From Comamonadaceae bacterium (GTDB lineage: Bacteria > Pseudomonadota > Gammaproteobacteria > Burkholderiales > Burkholderiaceae_C), in assembly GCA_947447975.1 (NCBI GenBank), contig CANFLU010000013.1:1-55130 (forward strand): a stretch of DNA of 55,130 nucleotides. Direction: 5' to 3'. Shown here in pieces: positions 44,271-55,130 of the stretch. A model generated the notes under the pieces. That model was not told where the DNA came from. It saw only the letters and a program-made list of their open reading frames with translations, and searched no databases. Position 1 is the stretch's first letter, and each line of letters starts with the position of its first letter. The position numbers were made by a program, and so were the translations under genes.

Positions 44271-46664
44271 TCAGTTAACGCGGGTGACGCGTGGTGTCGG
44301 AGCGCTGAGGTTGGGGTTGGCTTTGAAGTAAGTAACAAAAGCGTCCAAGTCGATGATTTTGGTATCCAACTTGTTAGAGCCTTGTTGCACCATGGTACTG
44401 AAGTTATCGGGCGCTGTGCCGGTGGCCAAGTAGCTGTTGGTCACGACCTTGTACGTTTTGGCCGGGTCAATTGCCACACCGTTGAGCTTGACACTACCGC
44501 TTATCACGCGTGCGCCAGCACCTTTGATGGCACCGGCGGCCACACTGTTGTTGTACGCGTAGGTGAAGCCCTTGGAAACACTTAGGATGCGCCCCACCGT
44601 GTTGGTCGTAGGGTTTGTTTTGGCCGTGTTGTTGGGCATTTCCCATTGTTCCTCCAGTAGGCGAATAATTTGTGTGCCTGTCAAATTCAGCACCATCAGG
44701 TTGTTCGCGAAAGGTTCTATCGTCGCCAATTCAGAGTAAAGCACCGCGCCATCAGTTTTACCTGAGACGGTTTTCAAAAGGTCCGCACGCACCGAGCCGG
44801 GATTTACAAAGGCCACATCAGGGGTGTACCCCGGGATGCCATAAAAATAGCTGTCTGCCATCACATCGGCCAATGCGCTCTCATTGGTTTCGTCGCGGTC
44901 TTTACCGTTGGCTAACAAGGCACGTTTGATATCCGTAGCCACGGAGCCCACGACCAGGTTTCCGGCGGTTGTGGACAAGTTGACGTAATTCGTTACCAGG
45001 GCGTCGATTGCCGGGTCTTTCTCAAAGACTGCAAAGCCCGTTGGAGCTACCTGTGCCACCTTATTTGAGTTGATGGACCGGATGACAGGAACGGTATTGG
45101 CACTTGCGCTAACCAAGCCAGCGCCGGGTTTGAGGGTGAGGTCAATCTCGCTGACTGCCTGACCATAAAAGCCGGTAGAAGTTAGCAAAACTGATTTACC
45201 GCTTGCAGTGGAATAGTTGCAAACGTACTCTTGGTGCGTGTGGCCGCTGACAACCAGGTCCACGCTGCTGTTGAGCTTGTCAAGAATGGCTTTGATGTCG
45301 CCGGAAAAGCCGGGGCAGGTCTTGTCGTTGACGGTGGATGCGGTCGTTTGACCGCCTTGGTGAATGAGCACGGCGACCGCGGTCACACCCTGCGCTTTTA
45401 GTTGGCTGGCGTAGGTATTGATGGTGCTGACCTCGTCGTCAAAGCGCAGACTGGATACGCCTTCGGCACCTACCAAATTGGGCGTGGCCTTCAAGGTCAA
45501 ACCAATAAATCCGACGCTGACTGTGCCAAAGCGCTTTATATAGGTCGCAGGCAGCACGGGTTTGCCGGTGTTGGTGTCGATCACGTTGGCGGCAAGGTAT
45601 TTGTATTTGGCGCCGGAGAAAGTGCCGCCGGCCATTAAGCAGGTGTCGATACCCACTACGCCTTGACCGTTGGAGCTGGGGTAGCAGCCACCGTTTTGAA
45701 TCCGCTTGAGCTCGGTGATACCGCGGTCAAACTCATGGTTGCCAACGGAAGAAACTTCAACCCCAATCTGGTTCAAGATGTCAACGGTGGACTCGTCGTG
45801 GTTGATCGCCGATGCAAATGGCGAGGCAGCCAACAAGTCACCTGCACCCACCATGATGTTGTTGGGGTTTTTGGCCCGAATTGCTTTGACTGCAGTAGCC
45901 AAATATGCTGCACCGCCCACGTTCAGCGTGCTCGTGGTGGCGCCGTTGGGCATCACCATGCTTCCGCCACTTGAAGTCAAGGTAAGCTCCTGAAAGTTCC
46001 CATGGAAGTCGTTGATGGCTATGATTTTCACGTTGACCGGCGTTGCTGCGACCTTGTCGAGCAGTTGGTCGTAGGCATTGCCTGCAGCAGAGCTCGTCTT
46101 AGGAATCAGCGCGCCCTTGACCAAATCGCCTATGCCTGAGGTGTCCAGCCCGGCGTTTGTCAGGCTCCTTAAAACAAGCGCCTGCGCCTGGCTAATGGTG
46201 TCCGGCTTGAGGAGTGCAGCGCTACTGCTGTCAAAAGCGGCAAACAACGCAGCGGTGTCAGCGGTCGCAGTGGACAAACTGGCCACAAGTTGCTCGGTCA
46301 GTGGAGTGATGTGCGCTGTTGCGACGCGGGCGCTGTCACTGGACACCAAGGAATGCAGTTTGGTGCTTGCGGTACTGGCTTCAAGCAGACAGGGTACGTT
46401 TGCATTTGGCGCAAACAGGCTGTAGCTGCCGTCGGTATTTGTTTTGCCCGCCGCGCTGCCGCCAATGCAACGCAGGCTGACGTCTGCGCCGGACAAAGCG
46501 GCTCCGGTAGCGGCGTTGCCGCTGACGCTGACGCCGTCCACCGTGGAGCTGCCACAAGCGACCAAAATGCCAAGCCCTAGACATGCAGTAGTTGCTAAGA
46601 GCGCGGTGAAGCAGCCTGCGCGACGCATCTTGCGAACGATATATAAATAGGATGGAGGTGTCAT
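44271..46664 (-). CDS. 5'-nucleotidase / metallophosphatase lipoprotein
   Basis: A 797-aa envelope enzyme of the UshA/5'-nucleotidase family. A signal peptide ends in a lipobox (LGILVACG), so it is probably a lipoprotein. A ~120-residue N-terminal region starts with a carboxypeptidase-regulatory-like fold (VSGNAATGAALSGADVSL...TNTDGSYSL). The metallophosphatase domain follows with NDFHGNF, GAGDLLAASPF, GNHEFDRG and SGHTHQEYVC, then the nucleotide-binding C-terminal domain (FVNPGSVRADL, SYLATGTAPDNF). ATG at 46664 has AAAGG 5 nt away; a GTG at 46688 is less likely. It would release phosphate and nucleosides outside the cytoplasm. Confidence 0.9.
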   Translation of the reverse strand: MTPPSYLYIVRKMRRAGCFTALLATTACLGLGILVACGSSTVDGVSVSGNAATGAALSGADVSLRCIGGSAAGKTNTDGSYSLFAPNANVPCLLEASTASTKLHSLVSSDSARVATAHITPLTEQLVASLSTATADTAALFAAFDSSSAALLKPDTISQAQALVLRSLTNAGLDTSGIGDLVKGALIPKTSSAAGNAYDQLLDKVAATPVNVKIIAINDFHGNFQELTLTSSGGSMVMPNGATTSTLNVGGAAYLATAVKAIRAKNPNNIMVGAGDLLAASPFASAINHDESTVDILNQIGVEVSSVGNHEFDRGITELKRIQNGGCYPSSNGQGVVGIDTCLMAGGTFSGAKYKYLAANVIDTNTGKPVLPATYIKRFGTVSVGFIGLTLKATPNLVGAEGVSSLRFDDEVSTINTYASQLKAQGVTAVAVLIHQGGQTTASTVNDKTCPGFSGDIKAILDKLNSSVDLVVSGHTHQEYVCNYSTASGKSVLLTSTGFYGQAVSEIDLTLKPGAGLVSASANTVPVIRSINSNKVAQVAPTGFAVFEKDPAIDALVTNYVNLSTTAGNLVVGSVATDIKRALLANGKDRDETNESALADVMADSYFYGIPGYTPDVAFVNPGSVRADLLKTVSGKTDGAVLYSELATIEPFANNLMVLNLTGTQIIRLLEEQWEMPNNTAKTNPTTNTVGRILSVSKGFTYAYNNSVAAGAIKGAGARVISGSVKLNGVAIDPAKTYKVVTNSYLATGTAPDNFSTMVQQGSNKLDTKIIDLDAFVTYFKANPNLSAPTPRVTRVN

Positions 46665-46707
46665 AGGTACCTTTAAGTAATTAGTCACCTTATTTTTTCA
46701 TTTAAAA

Positions 46708-46725
46708 ATTACATTAATATTACCA
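46708..46725 (-). promoter_or_regulatory. Possible Pho box upstream of the nucleotidase
   Basis: Minus strand TGGTAAT-ATTA-ATGTAAT: two 7-bp direct repeats with a 4-bp AT spacer, the layout of a PhoB site (CTGTNAT repeats), 44 nt before the start codon. Several consensus bases differ, so this is a weak match that gains weight from the gene's likely role in phosphate scavenging. Confidence 0.3.
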
Positions 46726-47222
46726 AATTAATAATAAATAATTCGCGAACTTGCAGTAGACACTGTGGCTTCGCAAAATTTCCAGCGCAAACAGAGCCGT
46801 CTCTTGGATTAGCTTGAATTTGTCCCGAGCCTTTGCACGCGTCTTTGCTTCAACCTTTGTGATGTATGGAGTGCGGGCGTACAAAGCCAACCGGGAAATG
46901 ACAGCGCGGCGCGCCACCATGTCGCCGTCTCAGCGGTCGCTGTGAAAGCACTTGGCTCAAAGTATGGCCGGGCTTGCGCGCGCCGCAAGTGGGTGGGGTT
47001 GGCGTTCAGGAAAGGGTTGCGCCCCATGCCGCATGCATGCGCGCGCTACGCTAAATCGCCGCAGATGCGAGGATGGTGATCGCTGAATAATGGCCCATAT
47101 GGATTGGATGGGCGCCTATTTGGCTGCTTGGCAGGACTTTGCATGGTGTCTTTAGCTGCCCGCTTTTCCAAATACCCGGGTTGGGTCTGGCCGGCTGGCC
47201 TTGGCCTGACCTACTAACCCCA

Positions 47223-47254
47223 CAAAAAAAGGCCGCTTTACAGCGGCCATTTTT
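47223..47254 (-). terminator. Terminator of the BMP transporter operon
   Basis: Stem GGCCGCT/AGCGGCC (47231-47237 and 47242-47248) with a 4-nt loop; on the minus strand it is followed by seven T's. It lies 24 nt after the stop of the binding protein gene, the last gene of the operon. Confidence 0.85.
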
Positions 47255-47271
47255 AGAGGGCTAAAACTCCA

Positions 47272-48408
47272 TCACTTGCCTGGTACTTTACCTTCTACGC
47301 CTTTGACGTAGAACATAACGCCGCTCAGGAATTTGTCGTCAGCGACTTCGCCTTCTTTCAGGAGGGTCTTACCGGTGTTGTCCACCAAGGGGCCCTTCCA
47401 GATGCTGAAGGTGCCCGCTTTCAGGCCCGCTTTGACTTCATCGACTTTGGCTTTGGTTTCTGCGGGCACGTCTTCGGCGATAGAGACAATGTCAATCGCG
47501 CCTTCTTTCACGCCCCACCATACGCCGCCGGTGGTCCAAGTGCCTTCCAAAGCGTCTTTGGTGGCTTTGATGTAGTAGGGAGTCCAGTTGATGACGCTCG
47601 ATGCCAGGTGGGCTTTGGGGCCGTAGGCGGTCATGTCCGAATCCCATCCAAAAGCGCGCTTGCCTTTGTCCTGTGCGGTTTTGAGCACAGCGGGCGAATC
47701 GGTGTTTTGGAACAGCACGTCCGCGCCGCCATTGATCAGGCTGGTGGCGGCTTCGGTTTCCTTGGGCGGGTTGAACCACTCATTGACCCAGACCACTTTG
47801 GTCTTGATCTTGGGATTGCTGCTTTGCGCGCCCAGTGTGAAGCTGTTGATGTTGCGGATCACTTCAGGGATGGGCACCGAAGCGACCACGCCCAGCGTAC
47901 CGGTCTTGCTCATCTTGCCCGCGATCACGCCGGCCATGTACGCGCCTTCGTAGGTGCGGCTGTCATAGGTGCGCATGTTGTCGGCAGTCTTGTAGCCGGT
48001 GGCATGTTCAAACTTGACGTCTTTGAATTCGGGGGCCAGCTTGAGCATCGTCTCCATGTAGCCAAAGGTGGTGCCGAAAATGACTTTGTTGCCCTGGCTG
48101 GCCATGTCGCGAATCACGCGCTCGGCGTCAGCCGATTCGGGCACGTTTTCGACAAAGGAAGTGACGATCTTGTCGCCGAACTCTTTTTCCAAGGCTTTAC
48201 GTGCGTTGTCGTGTGCAAACGTCCAGCCGCCATCACCCACGGGGCCGACATAGGCAAATGCGATCTTCAGCGGCTCGGCCTTGGCTGCTGCTGGCGCTGC
48301 TGCCGGTGCGGCTGCTTCAGGCTTTTTGCCACAGCCCACTAGCACCGCCGCTGCCACGGCTGTTACCACTGCAATTTTCAGCAGCGAACGTTTTTGCACA
48401 TCTGTCAT
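47272..48408 (-). CDS. BMP family ABC transporter substrate-binding lipoprotein
   Basis: A 378-aa periplasmic binding protein of the basic membrane protein (BMP/Med/PnrA) family, which binds nucleosides or related purines. The lipobox LVGC puts the lipidated Cys at residue 26, followed by an Ala/Pro linker and the family start KIAFAYVGPVGDGGWT. FEHATGYKTADNM, RTYEGAYMAGVIAGKMSKTG and FGWDSDMTAYGP are typical. AAAGGA precedes the ATG. It is the last gene of the ATPase-permease-permease-BMP operon, and its link to xdhAB makes purines the likely ligand. Confidence 0.92.
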   Translation of the reverse strand: MTDVQKRSLLKIAVVTAVAAAVLVGCGKKPEAAAPAAAPAAAKAEPLKIAFAYVGPVGDGGWTFAHDNARKALEKEFGDKIVTSFVENVPESADAERVIRDMASQGNKVIFGTTFGYMETMLKLAPEFKDVKFEHATGYKTADNMRTYDSRTYEGAYMAGVIAGKMSKTGTLGVVASVPIPEVIRNINSFTLGAQSSNPKIKTKVVWVNEWFNPPKETEAATSLINGGADVLFQNTDSPAVLKTAQDKGKRAFGWDSDMTAYGPKAHLASSVINWTPYYIKATKDALEGTWTTGGVWWGVKEGAIDIVSIAEDVPAETKAKVDEVKAGLKAGTFSIWKGPLVDNTGKTLLKEGEVADDKFLSGVMFYVKGVEGKVPGK

Positions 48409-48453
48409 GTCATTTCCTTTGTAGAAAGTAAGGTCAGGGGAAGAGAAACATCT

Positions 48454-49374
48454 TCAGGAACCGGGGTAAAACGGTTTTCCAATCGAAGCTGGCATATTAA
48501 TCCGAATCCAGGCCGGATTGCGAGAAATAAGCGCCAGGACCACGATGGTAGCCACATAAGGCAGCATGCTCAGCACCTGGCTGGGCACTTCTACCCCTAT
48601 ACCTTGGAAGTGGAATTGGAGCATAGTGACGCCGCCGAATAAATACGCCCCAAGGAGTACGCGCCCGGGCCGCCAAGTGGCAAACGTGGTCAGCGCCAAG
48701 GCGATCCAGCCCTTGCCTGCCACCATGCCCTCGACCCACAGCGGGGTGTAAATAATCGAAATATAGGCCCCGGCCAGCCCGCACAGCGCGCCTCCGGCGA
48801 CCACGCAGGCCAGCCGTATCCAGCGCACCGGGTAGCCCAGGGCATGGGCTGATTCCGGGCTTTCGCCCACGCTACGCAAAATCAGGCCGCTGCGGGTGCG
48901 GTAAAGAAACCAGACCAGTGCTCCGGCAAAAGCAATCGTCAAATACACCAGCGGGTGGTGCTTGAACAGCGCCGAACCGAGCCAGGGCATATCCGACAAG
49001 CCGGGGATGGCAAACAGGGGCCGTTCCGGGATTTTTGCTTGCACATAGCCCACGCCTACAAAGGCGGAAAAGCCACCGCCAAACAGGCTGAGCGCCAATC
49101 CGGTGGCGTATTGGTTGGTGTTGAGCCAGATGACCAGCGCGCCAAAAATAGCGGCCATCAGCCCCCCGGCCAGCATGCCGGCGGCAAAGCCCAGGGTATC
49201 GCTGCCGGTATGCACCACCGTGGCAAAACCAGCGATCGCAGCGCACAGCATCATCCCCTCAGCACCCAGATTGACAATACCCGCCTTCTCATTGATCAAC
49301 AAGCCCAGCGAGGCGATGGCAAGCACCGTACCGGCGTTCAGCGTGGCGGCGATCAGCAGTGCGTAGGATTCCAT
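48454..49374 (-). CDS. BMP-type ABC transporter permease, second subunit
   Basis: A 306-aa integral membrane permease of the branched-chain/ribose type, with about 8-10 helices. The conserved stretch LLINEKAGIVNLGAEGMML sits near residue 25, and GESPESAHALGYPVRWIR forms the ATPase-coupling loop. It overlaps the other permease gene by one base (ATGA-type junction), and the binding protein follows 45 nt later. It should form a heterodimer with the product at 49374-50453. Confidence 0.92.
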   Translation of the reverse strand: MESYALLIAATLNAGTVLAIASLGLLINEKAGIVNLGAEGMMLCAAIAGFATVVHTGSDTLGFAAGMLAGGLMAAIFGALVIWLNTNQYATGLALSLFGGGFSAFVGVGYVQAKIPERPLFAIPGLSDMPWLGSALFKHHPLVYLTIAFAGALVWFLYRTRSGLILRSVGESPESAHALGYPVRWIRLACVVAGGALCGLAGAYISIIYTPLWVEGMVAGKGWIALALTTFATWRPGRVLLGAYLFGGVTMLQFHFQGIGVEVPSQVLSMLPYVATIVVLALISRNPAWIRINMPASIGKPFYPGS

Positions 49375-50453
49375 CAGCGGCTCCCTCCGGTGGCGGCTTG
49401 CGACTGGCGCACCAGCCGATAGTTCACCAGCGTGTCACAGGCCAGCAGACTAAACAGGAGCAGGCCTTGGAACACCCCTGTCAACGATTTGGGCAAGCCC
49501 AGGCGCGATTGCGCCAGCTCGCCACCGATATAAAACATGCTCATCAGCAGGCTGGAAAACACCAGCCCTACCGGGTGTAGTCGCCCCACGTAGGCCACGA
49601 TGATGGCGGCAAACCCGTAGCCCGCCGGCACGTACGGCGTCAACTGCCCGATCGGCCCGGCCACCTCCAGCGCCCCGGCCAGCCCTGCCATGCCACCTGA
49701 TACCAGCAGTGCCGTCCACAACGCCTGGCGCGCCGAAAAGCCGGCATAGCGCGCCGCCGCCGGCGCCAGCCCGCCCACTTGCTGCGCAAAACCGGCGCGG
49801 GTGCGGAATAGAAACGCCCACATCGCACCCACACCGACTAACGCAAACAACACGCCAATCGTCATACGCGAGCCGTCCATCAAGCGCGGAATACGGGTCA
49901 CCGCGTCAAAGTTTTTGGTTTGCGGGAAGTTATAGCCCAGTGGGTCCTTCCAAGGGCCATAGACCAAGAGGCCCAGCACTTGCACGGCCACATAGACCAT
50001 CATCAGGCTGACCAAAATTTCATTGGCGTTAAAGCGGTCGCGTAAAAGTGCAGTGATACCGGCCCACACCATGCCGCCCAGCACCCCTGCCAAAATGACG
50101 GCGACGACCATCCAGCGACCAGTGTCTTTATCGGCCAGCAGCGCCACGCCGCTGGCGCAAACCGCGCCAATGATGTATTGCCCCTCGGCCCCAATATTCC
50201 ATACATTCGAGCGAAAACACACCGCCAAGCCCAAAGCGATCAGTAGTAAGGGTGTGGCCTTCACGATCAATTCGCCTACGGCGTAACTACTTTTAAGTGG
50301 CTCCCAAAAAAACATTTGCAGGCCGCGCACCGGGTCTTTGCCCAACAGGCTGAACAGCAGCACGCCCAGCAGCACGGTAATGAGTAGCGCCAGCAGCGGC
50401 GAGGCAAAAGTCCAAAAGCCCGAAGGCTGGGCACGCACTTGCAGCTTGATCAT
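49374..50453 (-). CDS. BMP-type ABC transporter permease, first subunit
   Basis: A 359-aa integral membrane permease paired with the one downstream. Signature segments: VCFRSNVWNIGAEGQYIIGA, LRDRFNANEILVSLMMVYVA and the coupling region QVGGLAPAAARYAGFSARQA. ATG at 50453 overlaps the ATPase stop by ATGA; the ORF could extend 10 codons upstream but that would enter the ATPase gene. Confidence 0.92.
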   Translation of the reverse strand: MIKLQVRAQPSGFWTFASPLLALLITVLLGVLLFSLLGKDPVRGLQMFFWEPLKSSYAVGELIVKATPLLLIALGLAVCFRSNVWNIGAEGQYIIGAVCASGVALLADKDTGRWMVVAVILAGVLGGMVWAGITALLRDRFNANEILVSLMMVYVAVQVLGLLVYGPWKDPLGYNFPQTKNFDAVTRIPRLMDGSRMTIGVLFALVGVGAMWAFLFRTRAGFAQQVGGLAPAAARYAGFSARQALWTALLVSGGMAGLAGALEVAGPIGQLTPYVPAGYGFAAIIVAYVGRLHPVGLVFSSLLMSMFYIGGELAQSRLGLPKSLTGVFQGLLLFSLLACDTLVNYRLVRQSQAATGGSR

Positions 50454-51967
50454 GCCTGCGCCTCCCACAAGCCGCTCATCCACTCGCCCATTTGCGCCAC
50501 CGTGGCCTCACCCACCGCGATCGAGGGCGACAGTTTGCCGTGCGCAATCACTTGCAAGCGGTCGCAAATTTCAAACAATTCGTCCAGCTCTTCGCTGACC
50601 ACCAACACCGCGCAACCGGCGTCGCGCAAGGCCAAAATGGCGCCGCGTATTTGCGCCGCAGCGCCCACATCCACCCCCCAGGTCGGCTGCGACACGATGA
50701 ACAGCGCAGGCTGGGCATCGATCTCCCGCCCCACAATGAATTTTTGCAAATTACCGCCCGACAGCGAGCGCGCTGCCGCGTCCGGCCCGTTGGCTTTGAC
50801 GCCAAAGCGCTCAATGATGCGCTGCGCCTGCGCGCGCAAGAGGCCCAGCTGTAGCCATCCTCCGGCAAAGCCGGGCCAGGCAATCGCCTCGGTGCGCGTG
50901 AGCAGCAGGTTGTGCGCCAGGCTGAGCGTGGGCACGGCGCCGCGCCCAAGCCGCTCTTCCGGCACGAAATGCAGGCCCAGGGCACGGCGCGCCGCCGGGC
51001 CTTTGGCTGCTACATCGACCTCGCCCATGTGGATACTGCCCTGTGGCGCGCGGCAGTCCTCGCCGGACAAAGCGTAGAGCAACTCGCGCTGCCCATTACC
51101 CGATACGCCCGCAATCCCCAGCACTTCGCCCGCGCGCACTTGCAGGTCTATGCCCAGTAAATCCACGCCAAACTGGTCTTCGCGCGGCAGGTGCAAATCG
51201 CGTACCCCCAGGCGCGCGGCGCCAGGTTCGCGCACCTCGTGCTTGAGTTGCGGTGGCTCGGCACCAATCATCAGCTTGGACAGGGATGCGTTGGACTCCT
51301 GCGCCGGGTTGCACACGCCGGTCACCTTGCCCCCGCGCAGTACGGTGCAGGCATTGCACAGGGCGCGAATTTCGTGCAGCTTGTGGCTGATGTACAAAAT
51401 GCTGCAGCCCTCCAGGGCCAATTGCTGCAGCACCACAAACAATTTTTCCACCGCCTGCGGCGTCAGCACCGAGGTGGGTTCGTCCAGAATCAGCAACTGC
51501 GGTTGCGTCAACAGCGCGCGGATGATTTCTACCCGCTGCATCTCGCCCACGCCCAGGGTGTGCACCGGGCGCGCAGGGTCTATGTCCAGGCCGTATTGGC
51601 GCGCCTTGCTGCTGATGCGCTCGCTCACCTGGTCCAGGCTCAGGCTTTTGTCCAGGCCCAGCCAGACGTTCTCGGCCACGGTAATCGTGTCAAACAAATT
51701 GAAATGCTGGAACACCATGCTGATGCCCAGGGCGCGCGCCTCTTTAGGGTTGCGGATGTGCACCGGCTGGCCGTTAAAGCGCATCTGGCCGGCGTCGGGC
51801 TTGATCGCGCCGTAGATGATTTTCATCAGCGTCGATTTGCCCGCACCGTTTTCGCCCAGCACCGCATGGGTCTGGCCGGGCAGCACCGTCAGCGACACCT
51901 CGCTATTGGCTACCACGCCGGGGTAGGCTTTGGTGATGCCGGTCAGTTCAAGGCGGGGGAAGGTCAT
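50450..51967 (-). CDS. BMP-type ABC transporter ATP-binding protein (two NBDs)
   Basis: A 505-aa tandem ATPase of the sugar/nucleoside importer type. The first domain has Walker A GENGAGKSTL, signature LGVGEMQRVEIIRAL and Walker B LILDEPTSVL. The second has the usual degenerate P-loop GVSGNGQREL and signature LSGGNLQKFIVGRE. It is the first gene of the operon; the 120-bp gap to xdhA in the other direction should contain both promoters and may be a shared control region. Confidence 0.93.
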   Translation of the reverse strand: MTFPRLELTGITKAYPGVVANSEVSLTVLPGQTHAVLGENGAGKSTLMKIIYGAIKPDAGQMRFNGQPVHIRNPKEARALGISMVFQHFNLFDTITVAENVWLGLDKSLSLDQVSERISSKARQYGLDIDPARPVHTLGVGEMQRVEIIRALLTQPQLLILDEPTSVLTPQAVEKLFVVLQQLALEGCSILYISHKLHEIRALCNACTVLRGGKVTGVCNPAQESNASLSKLMIGAEPPQLKHEVREPGAARLGVRDLHLPREDQFGVDLLGIDLQVRAGEVLGIAGVSGNGQRELLYALSGEDCRAPQGSIHMGEVDVAAKGPAARRALGLHFVPEERLGRGAVPTLSLAHNLLLTRTEAIAWPGFAGGWLQLGLLRAQAQRIIERFGVKANGPDAAARSLSGGNLQKFIVGREIDAQPALFIVSQPTWGVDVGAAAQIRGAILALRDAGCAVLVVSEELDELFEICDRLQVIAHGKLSPSIAVGEATVAQMGEWMSGLWEAQA

Positions 51968-52087
51968 GCGGCGGGCGGTAGGGCAGGAGGGGCGCTGGGG
52001 TTTGCAGGGAGTGCGTATGCTAACGTCAAGGCCAGCGCAGGCTGTCCTGATTTACCCTTGCACCTGTTGGAGGCATCGCCAAGTTCC

Positions 52088-53637
<1,550 letters not shown>

Positions 53638-53641
<4 letters not shown>

Positions 53642-55130
53642 GCGCCCCGCAGGCCCCCAGCAAAGCGCAAGGCGCCGCGTTCCTAGTCAGTGGCCGCGAC
53701 GCGCCGCACGAAAGCGCCCGCGCCCAAGTGGCCGGTGCGGCAACATTCATCGACGACATGCCCGAGCTGCAAGGCACACTGCATGCTGCGCCCATCCTGT
53801 CCACGGTGGCCCACGGCAAGCTCAAGGGCGTGGACGTGCGGGCCGCGCGGGCCATGCCCGGAGTAGTCGCCGTGGTGCTGGCGCAAGACATTCCTGGCGA
53901 TGCCATGCTCGCCTCCTTTGCCGGTGACGAGTCGATTTTTGCGCGCGACACGGTGCAGCACATCGGGCAAGTGGTGGGCTTGGTAGTGGCACGCAGCGTG
54001 ATGCAAGCGCGCCGCGCTGCCCGCAAAGTCGTGCTCGATATCGACGCCTTGCCCGCCGTGCTGACCGTGCAGCAAGCGTTAGCCGCGCAAAGCTATGTGC
54101 TGCCGCCGGTGTTTGTGCGCCGGGGTGATGTGCAAGCAGGCCTGCTGGCCGCCGCGCACACGCTACGCGGCAGCCTAGAAGTAGGCGGGCAAGAGCACTT
54201 TTACCTGGAAGGCCAGGTCGCTTACGCGGTGCCGCAAGCCCAGGGGCAATGGCTGATCCACAGCAGCACCCAGCATCCGGGCGAAGTGCAGCACTGGGTG
54301 GCGCATGCGCTAGGTCTACACAACCATGCGGTACGGGTGGAATGTCGGCGCATGGGCGGGGGCTTTGGTGGCAAAGAAACCCAGGCTGGCCATGTGGCGG
54401 TGTGGGCGGCGGTGGCGGCGCAGGTGGTGCGCGCACCGGTCAAGCTGCGCCTGGACCGGGACGATGATTTTTTGATTACCGGCAAGCGCCATCCGTTTGC
54501 TTACCAATACACCGTTGGCTTTGACCCCACCGGGCGTTTGACCGCGCTGCAATTGCAGATGGCAGTGAACTGCGGCTTTAGTGCCGACTTGTCCGGCCCG
54601 GTGGCAGACCGTGCGATCTTTCACACCGACAACGCTTATTTTTTAGAGAACGTGGAAATCGCCTCCTACCGCTGCAAAACCCATACCCAAAGCCATACCG
54701 CATTCCGCGGCTTTGGTGGGCCGCAGGGCGTCATCGTGATCGAAAAAATCATGGGCGATATCGCCCGCGCCTTAGGGAAAGACGCGCTCGATGTGCGCTT
54801 GCGCAATGTGTACAGCGACGAAGCCCTGACTGCGCCCGCTACGCCGACTGCCAATAAGCAGCCCGCGCTGCGCGACACCACGCATTACCAGATGAAGGTG
54901 GAAGACAACATCCTGGCGCCCTTGCTTACCACTTTGGAAAAGCAATGCGGCTACCGCCAACGCGTGCAAGACATCCGCAAATGGAACACGTACAGCCCCG
55001 TGCTACGCCGGGGTATTGCCATCACGCCGGTCAAGTTTGGCATCAGTTTTACCGCCACGCTGTTCAACCAGGCCGGCGCTTTGGTGCACGTGTATTTAGA
55101 CGGCAGCGTGCGCGTGCACCACGGCGGCAC
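53638..55130 (+). CDS. xdhB: Xanthine dehydrogenase molybdopterin-binding subunit, 3' partial
   Basis: The frame opens at ATG 53638 (overlapping the xdhA stop by ATGA) and stays open to the window end, giving 497 codons of an expected ~770-800. Family features are in order: the a/b hammerhead start (VAGAATFIDDMPELQGTLHA), the GQEHFYLEGQ motif with the substrate-channel Glu, RMGGGFGGKE for the cofactor, and AFRGFGGPQG. Catalytic Glu near the C terminus is beyond the window. Molybdenum cofactor insertion would normally need XdhC, not visible here. Confidence 0.95.

Larger units (their letters stand above)
46689..47271. other. Intergenic stretch without a supported gene
   Basis: 583 bp. The first ~60 bp are very AT-rich and contain the possible Pho box. 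From about 46750 the GC content rises again. Two overlapping minus-strand frames of 66 and 72 codons exist, but neither has a ribosome-binding site or recognisable motifs. A terminator for the bmp gene lies at the far end. The middle may be decayed coding sequence; I cannot name it. Confidence 0.5.

Noticed and set aside
46720..47027. Two overlapping small minus-strand frames between the nucleotidase and the BMP operon.
   Set aside because: No start signal, no recognisable domain, and mutual overlap. Possibly remnant sequence but not supportable as genes.
51191..52087. A ~300-codon upstream extension of xdhA, antisense to the ABC ATPase gene.
   Set aside because: The frame is open only because of strand-symmetric GC-rich codons. 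The conserved XdhA start is the ATG at 52088.

Overview
The window looks like chromosomal DNA of a betaproteobacterium of the order Burkholderiales, most likely a Comamonadaceae member. The basis is the high GC content, a DUF3460 gene, the core gene orders (gpmA / rhodanese-grxC-secB-gpsA; mutL-MATE-miaA), the tandem cyanophycin synthetases and the xanthine dehydrogenase linked to a BMP-type purine transporter. I cannot fix the genus. No rRNA, tRNA, CRISPR array, intact transposase or phage genes were seen.

Layout. 1-6.8 kb: end of aspS, a membrane-anchored unknown, nudB, a YbhP/ClsB-like nuclease-phospholipase pair, folE directly followed by a BLUF blue-light sensor, and a DUF429 protein. 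6.9-12.4 kb: moeB/thiF-like, ctpA, gpmA, rhodanese, grxC, secB, gpsA. 12.4-20.2 kb: a cyanophycin locus with cphA and cphA' on the minus strand and, divergently, an ABC exporter with an extra N-terminal zinc-ribbon region overlapping a DUF1854 gene. 20.2-27.5 kb: class II aldolase, aldehyde dehydrogenase, panC-panB, scpA, DUF3460 and nadC-nadA.

27.5-34.2 kb is the accessory island: vapBC, brnTA, then a run of minus-strand genes separated by attC-like recombination sites (vapBC-2, broken brnT with brnA, a SnoaL-like gene, an HNH gene and a two-gene cassette whose products share an IQAGRD motif). The array lies between two direct copies of a ~540 bp unit containing the 3' end of a LolD-like ABC gene plus a noncoding anchor that stops at a cassette boundary. 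No integrase is present. The two-gene IQAGRD cassette is my best candidate for an undescribed system.

34.2-42.5 kb: miaA, a MATE transporter, mutL, DedA, and an MFS-cupin-FAD oxidase cluster. 42.5-47.3 kb: a low-GC patch with a decayed HlyD-type bacteriocin-export gene behind a Fur-box-like palindrome, a small two-helix membrane protein, an exported unknown whose ribosome-binding site lies inside the upstream gene's terminator hairpin, and a large 5'-nucleotidase lipoprotein. 47.3-55.1 kb: a BMP-family ABC importer (ATPase, two permeases, binding lipoprotein) divergent from xdhA-xdhB, consistent with purine uptake and oxidation. xdhB runs off the window end and aspS runs off the start.
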